From: Thermoleophilia bacterium | Lineage (GTDB): Bacteria; Actinomycetota; Thermoleophilia; Gaiellales; Gaiellaceae | Assembly (NCBI GenBank): GCA_009694305.1 | Contig: SHVL01000006.1 | Location: 1-62,812 of the forward strand | Direction: 5' to 3' | DNA length: 62,812 nt | In this document: piece by piece, positions 15,912 through 24,376 of the stretch | Numbering within the stretch: position 1 is the stretch's first letter | How the letters are laid out: every line of letters starts with the position of its first letter | Position numbers and translations under genes: made by a program | Notes under the pieces: generated by a model | The model's input: only the letters and a program-made list of their open reading frames with translations | Databases searched by the model: none | Told to the model about the DNA's origin: nothing

Positions 15912-16618
15912 CAGTACGCCCCCGCGTTGTCGATCTTGAACGAGTAGAGCTGCCGGGCGGAGCCGTAGCGCTTGAACGAGGCGGGATCGACATCTGCGAT
16001 CCCCGCCTGCTTGAGCAGCTCCGCAACCTCGACGACGTGCTCATCGCGCAGCTCCTTCTCGATGCAATCGGCACCGAGTCCCTTCACCGTGCCGCGCACG
16101 TAAAGGCGGGCCTCGTAGATCGAGTCGCCGAGCGCATCGCCCGCGTCGCCGCAGACGACGAGACGGCCTGTCTGCGCCATGAACGCGCTCAAGTGCCCGA
16201 CCGAGCCCTTGACAACGATGTCGATCCCCTTCATCGAGATCCCGCAGCGGGCGGAGGCGTCGCCGTGGACGACGAGCAGGCCGCCCCTGCCGGTCGCGCC
16301 CGCCGACTGGCTTGCGCTCCCCTCCACGACCACCTGGCCGGACATCATGTTCTCCGCCAGGCCGGTCCCCGCATTGCCGTGGATGCGCACCGTGGCGCGC
16401 TTGTTCATCCCTGCGCAGTAGTAGCCCGCGTGGCCCTCGATCTCGACCTCGACGTCCGCATCGAGTCCGCAAGCGATCGCGTGCGCGCCGTTCGGGTTGA
16501 CGACGCGCCAGTGCGTCGGCCCCTCCTCGCGTGCGAGGTCGTGGAGCCGTTGGTTCAATGCGCGGAGCGGTGTGACCGCGAGATCGACAACCTCGACCCC
16601 TGTCGTGACGGTGCTCAC
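15911..16618 (-). CDS. mgsB: N-methylglutamate synthase GXGXG-domain subunit
   Basis: 235 aa homologue of the C-terminal beta-helix (GXGXG) domain of glutamate synthase, a structural subunit. The repeating glycine pattern is clear: GHAGYYCAGMNKRATVRIHGNAGTG, then GSASQSAGATGRGGLLVVHGDAS and GSVGHLSAFMAQTGRLVVCGDAGDAL. The start is GTG at 16616-16618, overlapping the mgsA stop (GTGA), and its stop overlaps the mgsC start (ATGA). This tight coupling supports a fixed-stoichiometry three-subunit complex. Confidence 0.83.
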   Translation of the reverse strand: MSTVTTGVEVVDLAVTPLRALNQRLHDLAREEGPTHWRVVNPNGAHAIACGLDADVEVEIEGHAGYYCAGMNKRATVRIHGNAGTGLAENMMSGQVVVEGSASQSAGATGRGGLLVVHGDASARCGISMKGIDIVVKGSVGHLSAFMAQTGRLVVCGDAGDALGDSIYEARLYVRGTVKGLGADCIEKELRDEHVVEVAELLKQAGIADVDPASFKRYGSARQLYSFKIDNAGAY

Positions 16619-17538
16619 GCTGCCACCGCCGCTCGGTCGGTCTCGCGCTCCCAGACATAGACAACACCCGGCTCCGGCTCCCACATCCGCGCCTCGGACG
16701 CGCCAGGAAGCACCGCAATCGCCCGCCACTCAGACGCCATCGCGACCCAGTCGTCCGTTTCCGCGAGCACCGCGGGCTTGCACGCGATCGGGTCGCGCAG
16801 CACCGCAAAGCCTTCCTGCGTGCCGCAGAGGAACGTGTAGAAGCCGTCGAGGTCTGAGAGGCAGCCCTCGAGCGCCTCCTGAAGCGTCGCCCCCTCGCGC
16901 AGTCGCCAGGCGAGGTAGCCAGCTGCCACCTCGGTGTCGTTCTCGGTGCGGAACTCGATCCCCTCGCGCCGCAGCGACGCGCGCAGCCGGTTGTGGTTCG
17001 AGAGCGAGCCGTTGTGGACGACGCAGAGGTCAAGCCCGGTCGAGAACGGGTGCGAACCCTCCGTCGTCACCTTGCTCTCGGTCGCCATCCGGGTGTGCCC
17101 GAGTCCGTGCGACCCGTACAGGTCGTGGAGTCGGAACTCAACGGCGAAGTCGGTCGGCAGCCCGACCTCCTTATAAATCTCGATTGAGCGACCAGCGCTC
17201 ATCGTCCGCAGGTCGGGCCGCTCGTCGTGGACCCACCGCGCCGCGTCGTCCGCCGCCGCCTCCACGACAACAACGGCGTGGCTCGCCCGCACGTCCGGCT
17301 CCTCGCAGCCCCCGAACACCGAGCGGAGGTCAGCCGCGACAGTGGCCCAGTCCTCGCGCGGGTCGCGCGAGTAGAGCGCGAGTTTGCACCATCCGGTAGG
17401 GGCAGGATCGCGATAGACGGCGACGCCCGCGCTGTCAGGACCGCGGTCAGACATCTGCACAAGCATCGCCCCAAGGTGGGCGCCGAGTCGCTCCTCAATC
17501 TCCGTGGACTTCGCAAAGAGGCCGACGATCCCGCACAC
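16615..17538 (-). CDS. mgsA: N-methylglutamate synthase amidotransferase subunit (class II GATase)
   Basis: 307 aa Ntn-type glutamine amidotransferase. The start is set at GTG 17536-17538 because it makes Cys2 the N-terminal nucleophile after Met removal (CGIVGLFAK); the open frame runs about 90 nt further upstream. Other active-site motifs: GHTRMATES (Arg/Thr site), HNGSLSN (oxyanion Asn/Gly) and ENDTEV (Asp). It would hydrolyse the amide of gamma-glutamylmethylamide or glutamine and channel the amine to the FMN subunit. Head of the mgsABC operon, with two copies of the TATGGAGG palindrome 50 and 115 bp upstream, between it and the gmaS stop codon. Confidence 0.84.
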   Translation of the reverse strand: MCGIVGLFAKSTEIEERLGAHLGAMLVQMSDRGPDSAGVAVYRDPAPTGWCKLALYSRDPREDWATVAADLRSVFGGCEEPDVRASHAVVVVEAAADDAARWVHDERPDLRTMSAGRSIEIYKEVGLPTDFAVEFRLHDLYGSHGLGHTRMATESKVTTEGSHPFSTGLDLCVVHNGSLSNHNRLRASLRREGIEFRTENDTEVAAGYLAWRLREGATLQEALEGCLSDLDGFYTFLCGTQEGFAVLRDPIACKPAVLAETDDWVAMASEWRAIAVLPGASEARMWEPEPGVVYVWERETDRAAVAA

Positions 17539-17578
17539 GTTGCTGACGCTCCTCCCGCTCCTATCGACGACTGGGCTA

Positions 17579-17597
17579 CATGGAGGGTATCTCCATA
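17579..17597. promoter_or_regulatory. Palindromic operator copy 2 (mgsA proximal)
   Basis: CATGGAGG-GTA-TCTCCATA, centred 50 bp upstream of the mgsA start codon. It matches copy 1 at 14 of 16 arm positions with the same 3-nt spacer. Its right arm continues into CTCCATATCGGAGGGGG (17591-17607), which is repeated in inverted form at 17634-17650 to form part of copy 3. Confidence 0.68.
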
Positions 17598-17643
17598 TCG
17601 GAGGGGGCGATTTGGCGCGCATCGCCATTATTTCCCCCTCCGA

Positions 17644-17662
17644 TATGGAGGCTTTCTCTATC
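17644..17662. promoter_or_regulatory. Palindromic operator copy 3 (mgsA distal)
   Basis: TATGGAGG-CTT-TCTCTATC, centred 65 bp from copy 2 and ending just before the gmaS stop codon. The left arm is identical to copy 1; the right arm is degenerate. Copies 2 and 3 lie in a larger 17-bp perfect inverted repeat (17591-17607 / 17634-17650). Confidence 0.62.
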
Positions 17663-17668
17663 TTCTTA

Positions 17669-19024
17669 CTAGAACCGCGTCAGGTACTCCCGGATCTCCC
17701 AGGGGGTCACCTGCTCGTGGTACTGGGACCACTCGCGACGCTTGACGGCCACGTAGTAGTCGACGTAGTCCTCGTCCCGGCCGCGACCGAGAGCCGCCCG
17801 CAGCACGTCGTCGGCCTCCAGCTCGCGCGTTGCGTCGAGGAGGTTCCCCGGCAGCGCCTTCATTCCGCGCGCGGTCAGTTCCGCGTACGACTTCGTGTAG
17901 AGGTTCTCGGTGTTCGGATCGCCCGCCTCGATCCCGCGCTCGATCCCGTCGAGGCCCGAGGCGAGGATGACCGCGGCCGCGAGATACGGGTTGCACGAGC
18001 CGTCGATCGTCCTGTCCTCGATCCGGCCCGGGTTGATCCGGAGCATCTGCGTACGGTTGTTGTAGCCGTGCGAGATCCACACGGGGGACCAGGTCGCGCC
18101 CGAGGTCGTCGAACCTATCTTCAACCGCTTGTACGAGTTCACCGTCGGTGCCGTGACCGCGCTGTACGCGCGTGCGTGCGCCTTCAGACCGCCCACGAAG
18201 TTGTACGCGAGCGAGGAGAGCCCGAGTCCGCGCGGGTCGTTCGCGTCCGTGAACACGTTCTCGCCGTCCTTCCAGAGCGACATGTGGAAGTGCGCCCCAT
18301 TCCCGGTGAGGTTCGCGAACGGCTTCGGCATGAAGGTCGCGATCATCCCGCGCTGCTCCGCGAGGGTGTGCACCATGTAACGGAAGAAGATCGCGCGATC
18401 ACACGTCGTGAGCGCGTCCGCGTACTGGAAGTTCTGCTCGAACTGGCCGTTCGCATCCTCGTGGTCGTTCGCGTAGTTCCCCCACCCGAGCGTGTTGCAG
18501 TGCTTCGACACGGTGGTCAGAAAGTCGTACTGGCGCGTCAGTCCCGCCATGTCGTAGCAGGGCTTGTCGAGAGTGTCTTGACGGTCGGCGACCTCGATCG
18601 AGCCGTCCTCGCGCTGATGGACAAGGAAGTACTCGAGCTCGATTCCGATCTTGAACTCGAAGCCCTGCGCCCGCGCCTTCGCGGCGACGTTCTTCAGGAT
18701 CGTGCGCGGGCAGTACGGCCACGGCTCGCCCTCGACCGTGATGTCGCACGCGAAGCGCGCGAGGTTCGGCTGCCAGGGGACGGGGGTGAAACTCGCGAGG
18801 TCGGGAATCGCGGCGATGTCCGGGTCAGCCGGCACCTGCCCGATCTCCCCGGCCGCGTACCCTGCAAACCCTGCTCCCTCGGCGACGAGGTCGTCGAGGT
18901 ACGCCGCGGGCACGAGCTTCGCGCTTGGCCGTGCGTACATATCGACAAACTGCGCGAAGAGGAACTCGATTCCGCGCTGCTCCACTTCCTGCTTGATCGC
19001 GGCGAGATCCGCTGCGGGCGCCAT
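17669..19024 (-). CDS. gmaS: Gamma-glutamylmethylamide synthetase (glutamine-synthetase-like)
   Basis: 451 aa member of the glutamine synthetase superfamily, predicted to ligate methylamine to glutamate using ATP in the cytosol. The start ATG 19022-19024 has GGAGGA five bases upstream. Metal and substrate motifs are present: GIELEYFLVH, GQFEQNFQYADAL, the ATP/glutamate block MPKPFANLTGNGAHFHMSLW, then NSYKRLKIGSTTSGATWSP and RIEDRTIDGSCNPYLAAA. The family assignment is sure. The choice of GMAS over ordinary glutamine synthetase rests on the adjacent mgsABC and mgdABCD-type genes and a shared operator. A polyamine-specific PuuA-like role is the main alternative. Confidence 0.83.
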   Translation of the reverse strand: MAPAADLAAIKQEVEQRGIEFLFAQFVDMYARPSAKLVPAAYLDDLVAEGAGFAGYAAGEIGQVPADPDIAAIPDLASFTPVPWQPNLARFACDITVEGEPWPYCPRTILKNVAAKARAQGFEFKIGIELEYFLVHQREDGSIEVADRQDTLDKPCYDMAGLTRQYDFLTTVSKHCNTLGWGNYANDHEDANGQFEQNFQYADALTTCDRAIFFRYMVHTLAEQRGMIATFMPKPFANLTGNGAHFHMSLWKDGENVFTDANDPRGLGLSSLAYNFVGGLKAHARAYSAVTAPTVNSYKRLKIGSTTSGATWSPVWISHGYNNRTQMLRINPGRIEDRTIDGSCNPYLAAAVILASGLDGIERGIEAGDPNTENLYTKSYAELTARGMKALPGNLLDATRELEADDVLRAALGRGRDEDYVDYYVAVKRREWSQYHEQVTPWEIREYLTRF

Positions 19025-19078
19025 ACATCCTCCTCGGTCGGTGGCAGATGCTTTTACCACGGCGCCACCGGGCGGCAG

Positions 19079-19097
19079 AATGGAAGAACCCTCCATC
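19079..19097. promoter_or_regulatory. Palindromic operator copy 4 (gmaS)
   Basis: AATGGAAG-AAC-CCTCCATC, centred 64 bp upstream of the gmaS start, in the 95-bp gap after the PucR-type regulator gene. Same arm length and 3-nt spacer as the copies before amt and mgsA; 13 of 16 arm positions match copy 1. Confidence 0.6.
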
Positions 19098-19119
19098 CGT
19101 CACGCCATGATGGTGTGTG

Positions 19120-20766
19120 TCAGCGGCGCTCGCGTGCCGCCCTGAGGCGCACGAGCTTCACGGCGATCTCGAGCGTCAGCCAGTCGTCCCGCCGCAGATC
19201 GAGGTCAGCCAACTCAGCGATCCGCCGTAGACGCTGACGCAGCGTGTTCGGATGGACATAGAGCGCCTCGGAGGTCGCCTGGATGCTCCCACGGCGGCGC
19301 AGGAACTCCTCAAGTGTCGCGAGCAGGTGGGTATGCCGCCCCGCGTCGTACTCCGCGAGCCGCGCCACCCGTGCGACCGTCTCGTCGCGGTCGTTCGTGT
19401 CGTCCGCGATCCGCAGGAGGAAGCGGTACGGGCCGAGGTCCGCGAACGAGACGACCTGCCCTCCGCCCGGAAGCACCGCGGCCCCCGCGAGCGCCTGCGC
19501 TGCCTCGTTGAAGACATCGGCGTAGCGCCCGGCCGTCGAGGGGCTGGAGAGTCCCGCGCGCGTGGCGGCTTGGTCGGAGAGCGCCCGCTCGAGCGCTGTG
19601 TGTAACGCTGCAACGCCCCCTCGCGGTAGACGGACGAGTGCCCGCAGGCGCTGCTCGCGCTGGTCAACGAGCGCGGCGGGGAAGGCCGAGCGGATCGCCG
19701 CTTCGATCACATCCGAGGCGGGTTCCGCCGCAACGACAACGTGAGCAGTTGCGAGATCGATTCCGAGCCGCACCGCGCGGCCATCGAGCTCCGCCGCGGA
19801 CCGCCCTGCCGCCAGTTCATCGAGAAAGTCGCTGACGAGATTCCGCTCGGTGAGCCGCTCGATCAGGCGCACCTTGCGAATCCCGACCGCGAGTTGGCCT
19901 GCGAGCGAGCGCGCCAGATCGACCCCGCGCGAGTTCTCCGCGACCACGAGCCCGACGAGTTCCTGCTCCGCCACAAGGGGAACCGAGAGTCGCCCGCGGC
20001 GCGTGCGCGGCGCAAGTTGAGGCCCAAGTTCGGCGAGTCCAATCCGCGCGGGTGCCTGCGCGCCGGAGGGAGCAGAGCGGCGCAGAGCAAGTTCCTCCCC
20101 GCCCGGCTCAATGAGGTAGAGATGGCAGGCGCTCGCCCCGAGCAGCGCGCGGGCGCCCTCCGTCGCCGCCGGCAGGAGTTGCTCAAGCGTGTCGGCCGCC
20201 GCGAGCGCTTCCGCGAGCCGCGTGAGCGCCTCCAACTCGGTCACGCGCCCGCGCATCGCGCCGTAGAGGCGCGCATTCTCGATCGCGCCAGCAACGAGCG
20301 AGGCGGCACCCACGAGGAATGCGACCTCGTCGTCCGTGAACTCGCGTGGCGCTTCGGTGTGGGCGGTGATTGCCCCGATCGCCGTGCCGTCCCGGGCGTT
20401 CAGCGGCACCGCGACGAGCGACTCGTAGCGCTCCTCCTCAAGTTCGGGGACGTACTTCACCCGAGGATCGGAGCGGAGGTCGTCCCTGATGAACGCCGGC
20501 TCGCGGTGCTCGAGCGCCCACCAGGCGAGTCCCTCGCCCCGTTCGAGCCGGATCGCGCCAACGTGCGCCGCGAACGGCTCCGACGCGGCGCGCAGTACGA
20601 GCCCGTCCCCCGCCTCGTCGATGAGGTACACGAAGCACGCGTGTACCGCACTCCCCTCGGTGAGGAGGCGCACGACCGACCGGAGCACCTCGTCAAGCTC
20701 AAGGCTCGACGCCACAGTCGAGATGATCTGGCCGAGGAAGGACTCGGAGCGGGTCCGGACGTCCAC
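19120..20766 (-). CDS. GAF-domain PucR/CdaR-type transcriptional regulator
   Basis: 548 aa starting at GTG 20764-20766; a longer open frame upstream overlaps the MFS gene and is not credible. Domain order: a GAF domain (about 15-165, FLGQIISTVASSLELDEVLRSV, VPLNARDGTAIGAITAHT), a second GAF-like region (175-320, ending LVGLVVAEN), a central GGDEF-like/CdaR region with a conserved tyrosine-aspartate stretch, and a C-terminal HTH_30 (YVHPNTLRQRLRRIAELADLDL), the hallmark of PucR/CdaR activators. It lies directly upstream of gmaS on the same strand and is the best local candidate to bind the TATGGAGG palindromes. It follows the MFS gene by 14 bp, so it may be in the kynU-MFS operon. Confidence 0.83.
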   Translation of the reverse strand: MDVRTRSESFLGQIISTVASSLELDEVLRSVVRLLTEGSAVHACFVYLIDEAGDGLVLRAASEPFAAHVGAIRLERGEGLAWWALEHREPAFIRDDLRSDPRVKYVPELEEERYESLVAVPLNARDGTAIGAITAHTEAPREFTDDEVAFLVGAASLVAGAIENARLYGAMRGRVTELEALTRLAEALAAADTLEQLLPAATEGARALLGASACHLYLIEPGGEELALRRSAPSGAQAPARIGLAELGPQLAPRTRRGRLSVPLVAEQELVGLVVAENSRGVDLARSLAGQLAVGIRKVRLIERLTERNLVSDFLDELAAGRSAAELDGRAVRLGIDLATAHVVVAAEPASDVIEAAIRSAFPAALVDQREQRLRALVRLPRGGVAALHTALERALSDQAATRAGLSSPSTAGRYADVFNEAAQALAGAAVLPGGGQVVSFADLGPYRFLLRIADDTNDRDETVARVARLAEYDAGRHTHLLATLEEFLRRRGSIQATSEALYVHPNTLRQRLRRIAELADLDLRRDDWLTLEIAVKLVRLRAARERR

Positions 20767-20780
20767 CGCGGAAGCGTACG

Positions 20781-21938
20781 TCAGGGCGACGCGTTCGCGA
20801 ACCGGGGGGCAAGCGTCGCGAGCGCGACGAGCCCGAGCGCAAGCGCGACGAGCCCTGCCGCCCCGACCCCGCCCCAGCCCCAGCGCTCCCACGCGAGCCC
20901 CGGGAGGTAGGCGCCGAGAGCGCCCGCCGCGTAGTAGGCGCTGAAGAAGAAGGCGCTCGCGACACCGCGGCTTGCGCGCGCGACGTCCGAGACCCCGAGT
21001 TGCGCCGCCGTGTAGCCGGAGAAGGTCGCGGTCGCGAGGCACGCGAGGCCGACAACAACGACCGGCAGCACCGTTGTGAGCGTCGCCGTCACCCCGACGA
21101 CCGCGAGGAAGAGCGCGCCGACCGCGAGCCTCCACCAGCCGATGCGCTCGGCAACTCGGCCCGCGACCGGCCCGAGCGCGCCCGACACCCAGACGAGAAA
21201 GACGAGGCTCGCCGTCTGCACGTCGAGCGAGAACGGCGGCTCGACAAGGCGGTACATGACGTACGTGAAGACCCCAACGAACGAAAAGAAGAGCGCGCCC
21301 CCCGCCAGCGTGACCGCGACGAGCGGAGGCCGGATCACCGCCCGCCAAGGGACGCCGTTCCGCGGGGCTCGGTCGCCGTCCTCAAGCGCGCCGCGCATCG
21401 CGACGGCGGAAGCGAGCGGCAGGAGCGCGAGCGCTGCGAGCGCGAGGCGCCAGCCGACCACGCCCGCGGCGAGCGCGACCCCGACGCGCCCGACGAGCCC
21501 GCCCGCGACGAGCGCCGCGACGTACCAGCCCATCGCCCGTGCGCCAACGCGCGGGACGATCGTCTCGACGACGTACGGCGCGCCCGCGACGAGCAGGCCC
21601 GGCATGCAGAGGCCCTGGAGGACACGGCAGATGAGAAGCGTCTCAAGCGTCGGCGCGACCGCGACGAGCGCGGTCGGGACGACGAGACAGAGGCTCGCGA
21701 GCCGCATCGCGGCTGGGCGCCCGATCCGGTCGGAGAGCGGACCCCAGAGCCAGGCCCCGACCGCGACCGCGACGACGACCGAGGAGATCGTGAGCCCCGC
21801 GCGCGACGGCGTCACCCCGAGGTCGCGCGATAACTCGGGCAGGATCGCCTGCGTCGAGTACATCGTCGCGAACATCCCGGCAGCGCCGAGGAGGAAGCCC
21901 GCGATCCCGATCCGCTCGGGCGCTCTGGCGGTACTCAA
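20781..21938 (-). CDS. MFS transporter
   Basis: 385 aa, 12 predicted TM helices. The MFS loop motif between helices 2 and 3 is visible as GPLSDRIGRPAAMRLAS, and the N-terminal GMFATMYSTQAILPELSRDLGVTPSRAGL resembles sugar/drug exporters of the AraJ/YdhP type. The likely start is TTG at 21936-21938, which overlaps the kynureninase stop (TTGA). Expression is therefore coupled to kynureninase, suggesting transport of a tryptophan-derived compound (for example anthranilate or alanine export), but substrate cannot be read from sequence. Confidence 0.8.
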   Translation of the reverse strand: MSTARAPERIGIAGFLLGAAGMFATMYSTQAILPELSRDLGVTPSRAGLTISSVVVAVAVGAWLWGPLSDRIGRPAAMRLASLCLVVPTALVAVAPTLETLLICRVLQGLCMPGLLVAGAPYVVETIVPRVGARAMGWYVAALVAGGLVGRVGVALAAGVVGWRLALAALALLPLASAVAMRGALEDGDRAPRNGVPWRAVIRPPLVAVTLAGGALFFSFVGVFTYVMYRLVEPPFSLDVQTASLVFLVWVSGALGPVAGRVAERIGWWRLAVGALFLAVVGVTATLTTVLPVVVVGLACLATATFSGYTAAQLGVSDVARASRGVASAFFFSAYYAAGALGAYLPGLAWERWGWGGVGAAGLVALALGLVALATLAPRFANASP

Positions 21939-23092
21939 TGGATCGCGACGGCGCCGCGATGGCGCTCGTGGGCGCCGGTCGCGAGGATCTCGCCGATCTG
22001 CTCCATCGCAAAGCCGATTTCGTCGTCGGTCGTGAAGTAATGCGGCCCGAGTCGGATTCCCGTCTCCGGGCGGAAGTCGCAGAGAATCTGCCGCTCCGAC
22101 AACTCACAATGAACGGCCGGGAAGTCCGGGACACGCACGGTGACGGTGCCGCCACGGCGGACAGGATCACGCGGGCTCACGATCTCGAAGCCCGCCGCGT
22201 CCGCAAGATCGATCACGAGTTGCGTCTGCCGCAGGCTGTTCTCGCGGATCCGGGCCACCCCGATCTCCTCGATCAAGTCGTAGCCGGCGGTGCCCGCGAA
22301 GTGGGCGGGGACGTTCGGCGTCCCGGTGAGGAAGCGCGCCGCACCCGGGGCGTAACGCATCTCCTCTTCGAACCCGAACGGCGCTTCATGGGCCTGCCAG
22401 CCGGTGAACGTCGGCTCAAGCTGCTCCGAAAGGTCGGGCCGCACATAGAGCCAGCCGTTCCCGGGTCCTCCGCAGAGCCACTTCACAGAACCGCCGACCG
22501 CGAAAGCGACACCGAGCGCGGTGACATCGAGTGGGACGATCCCTGCGGACTGGTAGCAGTCGAGGACCACGTGGGCACCCACCTCGTGGGCGCGCCGGAC
22601 GATCGGCTCGAGTGCCTGAATCTCCGCCGTCTTATAGAGAACGTGCGAGATGGGGACGAGCAGCGTGCGCTCGTCGATCGCGTCGAGGATTGCGCTCTCC
22701 GACTCGCAGACAACGACCTCGAGTCCCGGTTGCGCCTGGTAGAGGTAGCGCACCGAAGGGAAGTTGCCGCGCTCGTACACGACCCGGTTCCGCGCCGGAT
22801 CGACCGGGAGGAAGGCGCTGAGGACGACCGCCTCCGCGATCGCGACGTTCTGGTGCATGACGGTGGAGCCGGCGGGCGCACCGACGATCCGGCCTACCTG
22901 GTCGCCGACCGTCATCGGGGTCTGCCACCACCCCTCGCTCCAGGCGCGGATCCCGCGCTCGCGCCAGAGACGCGCGTACTCCGCGAGCCGCTCCTCCGCC
23001 CGCCGCGGCATCGCACCGAGCGAATGGTTCACTAGGTACGTCGTCTGCTCAAGGATCGGAAACTCGGAGCGGTAGTCGAGCAGCGGCCGCAC
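21935..23092 (-). CDS. kynU: Kynureninase-like PLP enzyme
   Basis: 385 aa fold-type I PLP enzyme of the class V aminotransferase/kynureninase group, predicted to cleave kynurenine to anthranilate and alanine. Motifs: NHSLGAMPRRAEERL at the N-terminus, HVVLDCYQSAGIVPLDV (PLP-binding Asp), and FAVGGSVKWLCGGPGNGWLYVRPDL, where Lys is the Schiff-base residue and CGGPGNGWLYVRP is characteristic of kynureninase. GTG start at 23090-23092. First gene of an operon with the MFS transporter and possibly the PucR regulator. No other tryptophan-degrading genes are seen here, so a different amino-acid-like substrate is possible. Confidence 0.75.
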   Translation of the reverse strand: MRPLLDYRSEFPILEQTTYLVNHSLGAMPRRAEERLAEYARLWRERGIRAWSEGWWQTPMTVGDQVGRIVGAPAGSTVMHQNVAIAEAVVLSAFLPVDPARNRVVYERGNFPSVRYLYQAQPGLEVVVCESESAILDAIDERTLLVPISHVLYKTAEIQALEPIVRRAHEVGAHVVLDCYQSAGIVPLDVTALGVAFAVGGSVKWLCGGPGNGWLYVRPDLSEQLEPTFTGWQAHEAPFGFEEEMRYAPGAARFLTGTPNVPAHFAGTAGYDLIEEIGVARIRENSLRQTQLVIDLADAAGFEIVSPRDPVRRGGTVTVRVPDFPAVHCELSERQILCDFRPETGIRLGPHYFTTDDEIGFAMEQIGEILATGAHERHRGAVAIH

Positions 23093-23110
23093 CCGGCCAG
23101 TCTACGCCGG

Positions 23111-24376
23111 TCAGGCGGGCGGACTCGTGTTCACGAGAATCGCAGCGAGGAGGAGCACCGCCATCACCACCGTGCTCTCGCACAGAAGACTCCGCACGAC
23201 ACCGCCCGTCTCGCCGCCACGCTCCAGGCGCGGCAGCACGACGAAGCGGTGGCCCGCCCCCCACGCGAGCGCGACCGAGACGAGGGCGACTTTGACGAGG
23301 AGCACGCGCCCGTACGGTGTCTCCCACGCGTCGGCGACGTCGGGCAGGCGGTCGATCGCGACGTAGGTCCCGGCTGCGACGAGGACGCTGACGCACGCCG
23401 TCGCGAGGCGACTGAAGCGGACGAAGGCGGCACGGCGCAACTCGGGCGCGAGCGGCCACACGATCGCTGCGAGCGCAACGAGGCCGCCGACCCAGAGGGT
23501 CGCAGCGGTGAGGTGCGCCCAGTCGGCAAATCGCTCGTCGAGCCCCGAGCCGACGGCAGTCGCCTGATGTCCGGACAAGGGATACGCGGTGAGGAGCAGG
23601 AGTCCAAGTACGAAGGCCGGTCGCCGCAGCTGCGGACGGTCGAGGACCCAGGCGAGCAGAAGGAGGGCAGCGAGCGCCCCTAGTCCAACCGTCGTCACCA
23701 TCCATGCAACGCCGAAGCGCGTCCGCTCGGCGAGCGGCGAAAGGTCGCCGTAGAGGAGATCGACGAACGAGAGTTGGAGCGCGTCCTGGCCGCGCAGCAC
23801 GAGCCCCGCCACGCCCGCATCGATCGCGGCGAATGCCGCCACCGTCGAGACGAGATGCACTCTGCGCTCAAGCGCGATCGGCACCGCGGCGGGAAGCACG
23901 AGCAGTCGGAAGCCGATCACGCCCACCGAGAGCGCGAACCCGACGAAGAGCGCAAGGCGGACGAGATCGTCACTCCAGGTCGGCCCGCTCGCGCCGACCG
24001 CCTCAGTCGGCGGCGGTGGCTCCACGCCAAGCCCGAACGTGTAGACACCGAAGATCGTGTGACCGTCCGGCGAGACTGCCTGCCAGCGCACCGTGTACGC
24101 CGCGCCGTCCTTGAATCCCGTAACCGGCACCTCGACCGCACGGCCCTCGTCAACGAGGCGGGGCGCTCCGTCGAGACGTGTTCCGTCCGCGGCGAACACC
24201 CGGATCGGCGACCGCCCAATCGAAACGGCCTGGTCGAACGAGAGCCGGATCACGGCAGGCGCCGCGGCGAGCCGCGACTGCGGGGCCGGACTCGCGACCC
24301 GAAGCGTCGCGTGCGCCGAGGCCGCCACCGGCACGGCGAGCGCAGTGAGCGCAAACAACGCCACGAGCCGTCTCAC
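23111..24376 (-). CDS. CopC-CopD fusion copper resistance/import protein
   Basis: 421 aa. GTG start (24374-24376), overlapping the upstream gene stop (GTGA). A signal peptide (RRLVALFALTALAVPVAASA) is cleaved before HATLRVASPAP, leaving the N-terminal His that binds copper in CopC. The second CopC motif SPDGHTIFGVYTF follows at about residue 100. From residue 140, about eight TM helices form the CopD domain, with LSGHQATAV and WAHLTAATLWVGGLVALA. Predicted to bind copper outside the membrane and move it across. The two membrane genes upstream belong to the same operon. Confidence 0.83.
   Translation of the reverse strand: MRRLVALFALTALAVPVAASAHATLRVASPAPQSRLAAAPAVIRLSFDQAVSIGRSPIRVFAADGTRLDGAPRLVDEGRAVEVPVTGFKDGAAYTVRWQAVSPDGHTIFGVYTFGLGVEPPPPTEAVGASGPTWSDDLVRLALFVGFALSVGVIGFRLLVLPAAVPIALERRVHLVSTVAAFAAIDAGVAGLVLRGQDALQLSFVDLLYGDLSPLAERTRFGVAWMVTTVGLGALAALLLLAWVLDRPQLRRPAFVLGLLLLTAYPLSGHQATAVGSGLDERFADWAHLTAATLWVGGLVALAAIVWPLAPELRRAAFVRFSRLATACVSVLVAAGTYVAIDRLPDVADAWETPYGRVLLVKVALVSVALAWGAGHRFVVLPRLERGGETGGVVRSLLCESTVVMAVLLLAAILVNTSPPA

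Noticed and set aside
17591-17650. Rho-independent terminator after gmaS
   Set aside because: The 17-bp inverted repeat could form a hairpin, but its arms are copies of the operator seen upstream of amt and gmaS, where no gene end requires a terminator.
17669-19024. Ordinary glutamine synthetase
   Set aside because: Catalytic motifs alone would allow it, but the adjacent mgsABC and mgd-type genes and the shared operator make gamma-glutamylmethylamide synthetase the better reading; kept as an alternative in the entry.
19741-20910. 389-codon open frame antisense to the PucR-type regulator
   Set aside because: Arg/Glu/Pro-rich shadow with no domain; the regulator on the minus strand has GAF and HTH motifs.
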